NCBI GenBank assembly: GCA_019059635.1
Contig: JAGVRJ010000008.1
Location: 248,001 to 312,000, forward strand
Length of the DNA stretch: 64,000 bases
Source of the DNA: Proales similis
Taxonomy: Eukaryota > Rotifera > Eurotatoria > Ploima > Proalidae
Direction: 5' to 3'
Notes under the pieces: generated by a model
What the model was told of the DNA's origin: nothing
The model's database searches: none
What the model saw: the letters and a program-made list of their open reading frames with translations, nothing else
Position numbers and translations under genes: made by a program
Shown here: piece by piece, positions 57,317 to 64,000 of the stretch
Layout of the letters: each line of letters starts with the position of its first letter
How positions within the stretch are numbered: the first letter of the stretch is position 1

Positions 57317-59579
57317 AATTGCCACTTGCGGCTTTGTGGCTAAAACAAAAAATGTCGAAAGAAAAGCCAATTTGACTCGTATTTACCCAAAGAAAACCCT
57401 TTGACGCCAAAGAGACGCCTTAATGAGATTTGGTGAAATTTGAAAAGAAAAAGCCAAAGATGCGCAAGTCAAAAGCAAAGTAAAACGAATGAAACATGAA
57501 ATAGAGTGGACAAGCCACGCACGCGTCCAGCGCAATTAGTCCCTTATTGAAATATAAATCCAACTCGACGATTAAACGTTGCTAATGAAAATAAAAAAAT
57601 ACTAGAAACTGACCGTGCACAAGTACAGCACCGACATAGTCCTGTTTGACGCCGGCTTCATTCAAGCATGCGTGCGATTTTACGTCCTTGCCATTCAAGT
57701 GCTGGTCAAATATCTGCCAATCGAAACTCTGAACGAGTAATGACTAAACTTTTGAATGCTCGCCGAGACTGTCCTCACTTAAAACGGGTTCAAATTTCAA
57801 AGCGCCAAACTTTGCCTGGCCGATAGTCCATCTCAATGGAACGCCCTGCCCGAGTACTTTGTGGAAGATGTTGCCGATCTGGTCTTGTTCTATTTGCAGT
57901 AAGTCGAGTGGCAGCCTGCTCAACCCGTTCACACTGACAGCGAGTGTTCTTAGATACTGGCCGGTCGGACTGAAAGATCCGCAAGTGGACGTAGTTGGCA
58001 AGTTCTTTCTGCTGCTGATTGCAAACAATTTCGTTCTGGTCAAGAACCCGTATTTGATCGCCAAAATCGTCGAGATCTTGTTCACATCGTGTCCGCTCAT
58101 CCAGCCACAGGCGAACTTCTTCTACTATTTACTGGTCGACCACCCGTGCTCTGAGGGCAGTCTCATTCCGGCCCTGATGAAATTCTACTCGGACGTTGAG
58201 CGGACCGGTGCGAGCAGTGAATTCTACGACAAATTTCAAATTCGCTACCACATCAGCATCATATTCAAGTGTCTTTGGGACATTCCCAAATTTCAAATTG
58301 CGTTCATCAGCGAGTCAAAGTATCAAACGATTCTCTCTCTCTCTGTCTCTGTGGTTCTAATTCGATTTGAACAAAGCGCTGGCAAGCAATTCACTCGATT
58401 CGCCAACATGGTGATCAACGACGCGACGTTCTTGCTTGACGAAAGCCTCGAGAGCTTGAAGCGCATTCACGAAATCCAGATTCTCATGGAGCGCACAGAC
58501 GAATGGAATCAAATGAATTCGGTACTGGACCTAAATGGGCACGGTCACTGTGATCTCCTTTCTAACGCCTCTCTTCTACTTGGCCCGTTCGATCAGGAAG
58601 TTCGCAGCCAAAAAGAGTCCCAGCTTGCCCAAGACGAGCGCATGTGCAAGTCCTATCTGACACTTGCCACCGAGACCGTGCAAATGTTCAGCTACATGAC
58701 AAAAGCTGTTCAGGAGCCGTTTCTAAAATCGGTTAGTTCACGCCCAGCCATTTAACGGCCCTCTTCGACTGACCTGTTCTGCTGCTGTCAGGAGCTGATA
58801 GACCGACTTGCGGCCATGCTCAACTTCAATCTGGTTCAATTGTGCGGACCGCGCTGTGTGAACTTGAAGGTGAAAAATCCGTCCGACTACAATTTCGAGC
58901 CGAAGAAGCTGCTCGATCTGATCAGCGCCATTTATCTGAATTTCGCGCCGTTCGAACGCTTTGCCGAGGCGCTGGCCAACGACGAGGTAAACTCAAACGC
59001 CCGGTGTCATGCTCTCGTTCGAACGAATCAGTTGTCTTTGTAGCGATCGTACAGTAAACAACTGTTCGAGAATGCCATACAACGAATGAACATTGCCGGA
59101 ATAAAGAGCCAAGTCGAACTGGAAAGGTTTAGCATGCTCGCCGAACAGGTAGAGATCGTGGTCGCTCAAAAGGATCAGTTCGACGTCGACTTTGAGAACG
59201 CGCCCGAGGAGTTCAAGGACCCGCTTATGGACACAATCATGGTCGATCCGGTTCTGTTGCCGACGAGCGGTAAAGTGATGGACCGATCCATCATACTCCG
59301 ACATCTTCTCAACTCCAACACAGATCCGTTCAATCGGAGTCCGCTGACCGAAGACAAACTGGTCGATGGTAGCCCCAATTTCGGATCTAAACCTTATATC
59401 TAATCCTAACCCTCATCTCATTCTCTTCAACCTGTTTCACGTTGGCAGAGACACAGCTGAAAGAGCGCATTCACGCCTGGGTGAAGCAGAACGTGAAAAA
59501 CGGAGACGCCTACCTGAGAAAGACCATCAAAGAGCACGAGCTCGAATACCAGCAGCACCAGCATCAGCAACAAGGCTAA
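46134..59579 (+). CDS. UBE4B: UBE4 (UFD2-type) U-box ubiquitin chain elongation factor
   Basis: About 20 exons read in order as ubiquitin conjugation factor E4. The start [21 protein letters not shown] matches the conserved UBE4B N-terminus. Core segments follow, including [38 protein letters not shown] and [21 protein letters not shown] (exon ending 48649). The next exon starts at 57606 with [18 protein letters not shown]. Then come [35 protein letters not shown] and the U-box [22 protein letters not shown] ... [20 protein letters not shown]4 enzymes extend ubiquitin chains on proteasomal substrates with VCP/p97. All introns are about 45-110 bp except one of 8,956 bp (48650-57605) that contains three genes on the other strand. 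The long Ser-rich N-terminal region of the human protein is short here. Confidence 0.94.
48928..51311 (-). CDS. Nested gene A: large repetitive intracellular protein, unknown
   Basis: A first exon of about 685 codons (start MEQRQAQKS at 51311) joins by a 66-bp intron (donor after YPRYVD) to a last exon or exons ending at 48928, about 750 residues in total. There is no signal peptide or membrane segment. An N-terminal charged region contains [21 protein letters not shown] 17-residue unit with [14 protein letters not shown] occurs twice (residues 200-216 and 228-244), in an acidic Pro/Glu stretch. The middle has two related Cys-containing elements ([19 protein letters not shown] ... [13 protein letters not shown] and [19 protein letters not shown] ... 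CF). A Ser/Tyr/Gly/Asn linker lies between them. I recognise no family; a structural or assembly protein is a guess. It lies inside the UBE4 intron. Confidence 0.75.
51578..52576 (-). CDS. Nested gene B: Ser/Asp-rich protein with short internal repeats, unknown
   Basis: A 332-residue single-exon protein with no signal peptide or membrane segment. It starts with runs of Ser and Ala, then an acidic region and a beta-like segment ([20 protein letters not shown]). The unit SRG(V/I)RSI(I/L)ED occurs twice (about residues 105-114 and 132-141), joined by an Asn-rich spacer. Further on, [22 protein letters not shown] and VDIDLMI form a second set of alternating hydrophobic repeats. The composition suggests a mostly disordered protein. 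It lies on the minus strand 266 bp upstream of gene A, inside the UBE4 intron. No family is recognised. Confidence 0.65.
   Translation of the reverse strand: MDSSSSSAAAAAAAAGTVQSSSDENRAESRELELAGESSTGGNEEIESRYSYISNDDDEPILTATITFDVTVDPNGQVISTSEGQVISESIENPRGSSPPDTQPSRGVRSIIEDIEGNMRRQNNNTNSTPPSRGIRSILEDMQADSLSSMLSPGRGNQDNQVHQDSLDEQAVNESDGESTSTESLIERSKKYMTQEAGIIILKRDNSTSKNFNINLDFDLKNQSEEDSRNASYDQGSLNRSGSNGSSGIDRFESEKSININLDLDIKSQGSNDDEPTGRTGVDIDLMITRSTTDSRTDLVDSTPAYVIESQLSEQSAGKLLYPLPSFDPVHT
52577..55221. other. Long gene-free stretch inside the UBE4 intron
   Basis: About 2.6 kb between nested genes C and B, the longest unassigned region in the window. It has CT and CA runs (about 53015-53035), a GAT trinucleotide tract (about 53776-53812) and AT-rich parts with poly-T/poly-A runs. 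No frame looks coding on composition. It probably holds the gene B promoter and 5' UTR, and could hide a non-coding RNA. Confidence 0.4.
55222..56773 (-). CDS. Nested gene C: paralog of gene D, unknown conserved domain plus Gln/Ser-rich tail
   Basis: Five exons encode about 420 residues, starting [10 protein letters not shown] at 56773. The first exon (56574-56773) and the start of the second carry a domain shared with gene [11 protein letters not shown], then KYDYKG, then [31 protein letters not shown] and [16 protein letters not shown] long Gln/Ser/Ala-rich region follows (about 130-300), then short exons with [13 protein letters not shown], a Cys-containing stretch ([10 protein letters not shown]) and a terminal [13 protein letters not shown]. 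No signal peptide or membrane segment. It lies inside the UBE4 intron on the opposite strand. Family unknown; I place it with gene D on sequence and intron position. Confidence 0.75.
56774..57605. other. Gene C upstream region and 3' end of the giant intron
   Basis: About 830 bp with a CT/TC microsatellite at 57281-57316 and AT-rich sequence up to the UBE4 acceptor. No coding segment is supported. Confidence 0.45.
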
Positions 59580-59785
59580 TAATCGGCCTTGAAGCCAGCC
59601 GGCGTTCGATTCGACAAATTTGAGCCGAACAAAAACACAATTGAAGACAATTTGCCTCAAATCGAATAAATAACTTATTTGCAGAGGTCGAGTGTAGGAC
59701 AGAGAGAGAGAGAGAGGCTTTAGGTTTATTAGATGCTGTGGGAGTGAGTCAATCGTCGAGAAGAAAACTGAACCAACTGCCGGCT

Positions 59786-60410
59786 CTACTGTTGATTCTG
59801 ATTGAGCTTAAATGTGGTGACCTTGACTGGTCTGAGGCCAGTGAAATCGGTGATTGGCGTCTCAATGGCCGATCGGTATCGAGTCTCGTCCTCGCCCTCG
59901 TACAGCAAATGGCTCCACTTGTCCAGAATTGACTTGCGACGGTTCTCGGCGTTGATGCGCTTTATCTGCTCCGCAATGTACTTCTCTCCGATCAAGTCCT
60001 GTTGATCGTCAGTGGTTATGCTGCTGCCGTCGTAAGTGGTGAAGAGCTGGTTGGCCACTTTGGGAAACGCGGCCTTCACTCGCTGCACGTCCTCTCTGCG
60101 AAATACGGCCCAGTCAGCTTGGAGATGAACAGCAACGGCGGCAAGCAAGCTCTTACTTTTTTCCGACTACCGAGCCGGACTTGTAGTCGAACTGCTTGAC
60201 CAAGTTCTTGGCAATGTTGTCTGACGACTCGCTGATGCCTGGCAACGGCCGCACCAAATGCACAGCTTCGCCAGCGGCGTTCATCTCCGACTTGACGATG
60301 GTCACATTCGACTCGTTGTTCGATCGGTTGTAATTGAGCTGGGTTCCGCTGGCGCGCGGGGTGGTTACACTTCGACGTGACGAGGTTGAAAATGATCGTG
60401 GATAGCTCAT
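59786..60410 (-). CDS. Gene D: compact paralog of nested gene C
   Basis: Two exons (60157-60410 and 59786-60095, intron 61 bp) encode about 187 residues. After a Ser/Arg/Thr-rich start (MSYPRSFSTSSRRSVTTPR) it is almost entirely the domain shared with gene [58 protein letters not shown] and [16 protein letters not shown]. The single intron lies at the same place and phase (phase 2, before the EDVQRVKAAF helix) as intron 1 of gene C. No signal peptide. It is convergent with UBE4, with stop codons about 200 bp apart, just outside the host gene. Function unknown. Confidence 0.78.
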
Positions 60411-60975
60411 GGCGAAAATGAAGATTGAAATAAAGAATCGACTTTTCTATTTAACGACTCAAGGCTCTTTATATTGCCTTTCTGAGCGATCGGAACGCTC
60501 GAGTGATCAGAAAGAGCAACAAAAGCAGCCAATTGTGATCGCAAGAGGGGTTGACATATGCAATCGAAGTGAGCAAAGAGCAATTAAACAATTCAAGCGA
60601 CTACTGGAATTCTTCTTTTTGCATTTCTCGTTTGAAATGATTGCATCAGCATGAAATCAAACGAGAAACGCCGCGATCGGTTCGCGTAAACTCTGAGCAG
60701 AAAAGCAAAAGAAATCTGCAGTGCCTTCTACCCCCCCCCCCTCCATTTGCTTTGGAATGTTTGCTCTTGCTCGATATTCAAAGCCTGCTGCCGAACTATT
60801 ACAATCTGCCAATTCTCAACTGCGCCTCGATTCCCTCAATTTCACCAGATCGAACCAGAAACCAGCTCTCCCTAGCCCAGATTTTCCTTGTTATATCACT
60901 TTTTGAAGGCGAAACCGCGACCAGGTCGAGTGAAAATGTCAACTAGAAGTCGGCAAAATTCTATTTATTCGTCTT
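60411..60975. other. Intergenic: gene D promoter and FCF1 3' UTR
   Basis: 565 bp including a C homopolymer run (about 60731-60741). I see no coding segment. Confidence 0.5.
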
Positions 60976-61775
60976 CTAGGTCTTGGGGGCGCCGTAAGCG
61001 TCCGGCATGCGTTCGATGGTGAAACGGTGCTGGTGGATGCTCATGATCGGAACTCCGACTATTTTCCTCACTCGGCGCTGAAGGTCTTTGTCACAAGTGG
61101 CCACAATGTAGCACTTGTGCTGGGTGACTCGCTGCACTATGCAGTCGTCCGCATACGTTCCCTTGTGCAGACAAGGCAGCCGCTCGAATCGATTGTCTTT
61201 GACGATGCGCAAAGCGATTCGATACGTCTGGCCGAGCTTTTCCAACTCGGCCATCACACAGTCGGTTATGTAGGGCACACATTTGGCGTACATGCAGTCC
61301 ATCATCGACTGAATTATGTCCAGCTTGTTCTTGATGCTGAAGTTTATAAAGTTGGTGTCGACTATGACGTGGAAAGGCGGCCCCAGTTGTGTGTTGTAGT
61401 TGAAGAACAGAGCGCTCGAAGTCTGAGGCCTTGAAATTCAAGAATGTCGCGTTGAACAGTTGACTCACAAGTCAGAAACGAAACAGTTCTCACTCACAGC
61501 TCCTTAACTTCGACCTTGTTCAATTTCTTGGCCACTTCCTTCTTTTCCTTGTCCTTTGCCTTTCTATTTATCAACCGATTGATTCATTTATCAGATTATC
61601 GCCGAAGAAGACAACCAGAAGAAGAAGAAGAGCTGTTCTTACAGTCGAGGGTCCGAGGCGCTGATCATTCGCTTGACTTGCGCGAATTTCCTTGTTTTCT
61701 TTGCTTTGCCCTGGTGTCGGTCATTATTCACTCGAATGCATTGTTTCGCTTGAAAAAATCGAAAGCATTTACCAT
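60976..61775 (-). CDS. FCF1: FCF1/UTP24 PIN-domain rRNA-processing nuclease
   Basis: Four coding exons encode about 199 residues. The first contributes only the ATG (61773-61775, followed at once by GTAAAT). The second begins [21 protein letters not shown], the third is Lys/Glu-rich, and the fourth contains the PIN domain: [58 protein letters not shown], and [17 protein letters not shown], ending [11 protein letters not shown]. These match human FCF1 nearly residue for residue, with PIN acidic residues (VDTN, ADDC, TCDKDL) intact. FCF1/UTP24 is the SSU-processome endonuclease implicated at A1/A2 sites. The joins were fixed by frame and homology. Confidence 0.95.
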
Positions 61776-62023
61776 TTGTGTGTCCAAGTGTCCGTCACAT
61801 CAATCTAGCACAGCTCACACTCGTCGTGCACACTTATGTCCGGGCTCGGCTTGCGCACATGGCTCACAATGAACGTTTGCAAACGTTTCTACGCTTTTCC
61901 GCTCATTCAAAAGACAAACTCGCTCAAACGTGTTTATGTGCGCGCATTCTCGCTCACTCGCGCTCGTGCGATCCTCATGGCCGGAAAATTTCAAATTCAA
62001 GTCTTTTTAGATCCAGCTTGAGA
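61776..62023. promoter_or_regulatory. Shared divergent promoter region, FCF1 and NOC2L
   Basis: 248 bp between start codons of two ribosome-biogenesis genes on opposite strands; both promoters must lie here. No TATA box stands out. Confidence 0.55.
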
Positions 62024-64000
62024 ATGAAGGAGAAATTCCAGGGCGACGATGAGACCACGGATGACGAGCGAATCGATCCCGACATTGAAAAGTATTTTAA
62101 AAAGAAGCGCAAACGAGAAGTAAAAGACGAAGCGGGCGAACGCCTAAAACAGTTGAATCTTGAGAGCGGTGGCGACGACGACGACGACGACCAAGACGAA
62201 GAGGACGCTGACGAGCTTGACCAAGAAGAGGACGAAGAAGACAGCGATCAGGAGGAGGAAGAGGAAGAAGACGACCAAGAAAAGCCAGACGAAGCGAATG
62301 ATCAAAACGGGTCCGAACAGGGAGGACAAAAGCTGACGCTGAAAATGATCAAGAAATGGCGCAGTGAATTGGAAAACGAAAAGCCGTTCAAGACCATCAA
62401 CCTTGTGGTCGAAGCGTTCAGGGCCAGCTTGAACAACATCGTGCCGGACAAGAATAGTCCAGCGTCGATGTTCAGAGTCGAAGGAAACGACCGTGAGTTG
62501 CGCGCAAACTGAAGCTGACTGTTCGCTGCTCATCGTTTCGTTTAGTCTTCAATGAGATGGTTCGCTTGTGCATAAAGGATTTATTTCCTTGTCTACTCCG
62601 GATCCTAAAACTGGACGCGAGCACCTCAGCCAAGGCCGACAACAAGGCCAAGGGCAAAGACAGCGAACTGAAATTGGCGAGCTCAGGCCAGAATTGGAAA
62701 AAGCTGAAGGCGCCCATAAAGTCCTACTTGACGAGCGTGTTGACGGTAAGCGGTTGGCAGCAGCGATCAAGTGTCAGGTCTATTGACGCTTTGCGTCTAG
62801 TTCGTGAGCAACGTGAACGAGCCGGAGGTGTTGAATGTTGTTCTGCGCCACGTGAGAGCCCTGGTCGGCTTCTATCTGTGCTTGCCAAAGCAGCTGAAGC
62901 TTCTGATCAAAGCGTTGATAAAAATCTGGTCGGAGAACGACGAACGCAGCCGAGTGATCGCGTTCATTTGCCTGCACAAAATAACGAGCAACACGCACGA
63001 GGCCAATCAGGACATGATATTCAAGAATGTCTACTTGTCGTTCGCGCGCAACTCAAAATTCACGTCGATCAACACTCTGCCGCTGATCAGATTCATGCAG
63101 GGCTCGCTGACCGAGTTGTATGCGATTCGACCGCGTCTGGCCTACGAGCACGTGTTTGTCTACATCAGACAACTGGCGGTTCACTTGCGCAACGCGATCA
63201 ATCTCAAAAAGAAGGAAGCGTACCAGGCGGTGTACAACTGGCAGTTTGTGCACTGTCTCGTCTTGTGGAGCAAATTGATGGCCGAGTCGGCAGCCACCGG
63301 CTCTGGCTTCAAAGAGCACCTCTACCCGCTCGTCTTTCCATTGGTCGAGTGCATAATTGGAACCATCAAGTAATTTTTGCTCTATTTCACTTACTGCTTC
63401 ACCGAGAGCCAGCTAATATATTCGCCCATCACAGACTCATTCCGACGCCCAGATACTATCCGCTGCGCTTTCATCTGGTCAACGCGCTGATCACAATCTC
63501 GAACGCGACAAACACGTTCATTCCGATCATACCGCTCATACTCGAAGTGTTCGACATCACAGACTTTAACAAGAAGCACGCGAGCGCCAGCGTCAAGCCC
63601 ATGAACTTCTCCTTTCTGCTCAAAGTGAACAAGCAGCAGCTGCAAGACAAGAGCTTCAAGGACGTGCTCATCGATTTGACCTACGACAATCTGATTCAAC
63701 TACTGCAGCACCAGTCGGCCGATATCGCTTTTCCCGAGCTCGTGCTGCCTCTCAAGATGCGGGTAACTTTTCCCGGTAACACACATCAGACAAACAAGCA
63801 TCTAATCGCCTCATCAGCTCAAGGATTTTGTCAAAAAATGCAAAGTGCCCAACTACTGCAAAGTGATCAAGGGCCTCCTCGACAAAATAGAGGAGGGCAG
63901 CAAGTTCATCGACGAACGCCGCAACAAAGTCACATTTTCAATCCGAGACATCAATGCCGTCGTAAGCTCTCTCTCTCTCTCTCTCTCTTCCAAACTCTTG
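62024..64000 (+). CDS. NOC2L: NOC2L nucleolar complex protein 2 homolog (3' end outside window)
   Basis: Five exons are visible (62024-62492, 62546-62745, 62801-63369, 63435-63762, 63818-63961), then the window ends in an intron. The N-terminus is short and highly acidic (DDDDDDQDEED, EEEEEEDDQE). The NOC2 core follows: FKTINLVVEAFRASLNN, VRLCIKDLFPCLLRILK, FYLCLPKQLKLLIKALIKIW, SKFTSINTLPLIRFMQGSLTEL, YEHVFVYIRQLAVHLRNAI, YQAVYNWQFVHCLVLWSK, LIPTPRYYPLRFHLVNALI and FPELVLPLKM, matching NOC2L in order. NOC2 pairs with NOC1 and NOC3 in pre-60S maturation and export. The start at 62024 is the first sensible ATG, but an upstream exon is possible. The C-terminal part is missing only because of the window edge. 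Confidence 0.94.

Larger units (their letters stand above)
48650..57605 (+). other. Giant gene-containing intron of UBE4
   Basis: The donor GTCAGTG follows codon AAG of LDKEIK and the acceptor ACTAG precedes [10 protein letters not shown]. The flanking exons are adjacent in the UBE4 family alignment (human order KTQLKK / LVRCKACADAGLLDESF), so nothing is missing between them. The intron is over 100 times the usual length in this window and contains three complete minus-strand genes (48928-51311, 51578-52576, 55222-56773). Confidence 0.9.

Noticed and set aside
60976-64000. FCF1, NOC2L and UTP18 as an operon-like ribosome-biogenesis cluster
   Set aside because: They are on different strands and UTP18 is 33 kb away. 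Only the FCF1/NOC2L head-to-head pair is a real arrangement.

Overview
This is a gene-dense stretch of nuclear DNA from a small-genome animal. The evidence is metazoan gene content (polyhomeotic, YY1, a DEG/ENaC channel, UBE4, TADA2, a multi-exon GH18 chitinase), spliceosomal introns mostly about 35-80 bp long with GT...AG ends, histone genes ending in the 16-nt histone stem-loop, and about one gene per 2 kb on both strands. The balanced base composition, tiny introns, chitinase, a PUD1_2-like (Up-regulated in daf-2) protein and a small PAN/apple-like secreted protein would suit a tardigrade or another compact ecdysozoan. The species is inference; nothing here proves it.

Layout. 1-9.3 kb: intronless H2B and H3 with a DEG/ENaC channel gene between them, a secreted Ser/Thr-rich protein, YY1, CCDC124, and a divergent pair of small secreted proteins (PAN-like and PUD1_2-like). 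9.3-15.6 kb: two unassigned coding-like segments, a small MIT-domain protein, a 14-exon chitinase, and two unknown single-pass membrane proteins. 16.6-29 kb: mitochondrial asparaginyl-tRNA synthetase, RPB9, a COA1/TIM21-like gene beside TIMM21 (with shared intron positions), polyhomeotic, UTP18, ATG3. 29.7-45.9 kb: cytosolic 5'-nucleotidase III, ARMT1, ADA2, an HxxxDG acyltransferase/condensation-type protein, gamma-tubulin complex GCP2, MSH6. 46.1-59.6 kb: UBE4, whose introns are otherwise tiny but which has one intron of about 9 kb containing three complete genes on the opposite strand. 59.8-64 kb: a paralog of one nested gene, then FCF1 and the 5' part of NOC2L.

Most genes are unrelated housekeeping functions packed together: chromatin (H2B, H3, ADA2, PHC, YY1), ribosome biogenesis (UTP18, FCF1, NOC2L, possibly CCDC124), mitochondria (NARS2, TIMM21, COA1-like), autophagy and ubiquitin (ATG3, UBE4), repair (MSH6). 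FCF1/NOC2L, GCP2/MSH6 and UTP18/ATG3 are head-to-head with about 250-530 bp between start codons, so shared bidirectional promoters are likely. The least explained part is the intron-nested cluster at 48.9-56.8 kb with its paralog at 59.8-60.4 kb. These predicted intracellular, low-complexity proteins have no family I recognise, and two of them share a well-conserved domain and a conserved intron.
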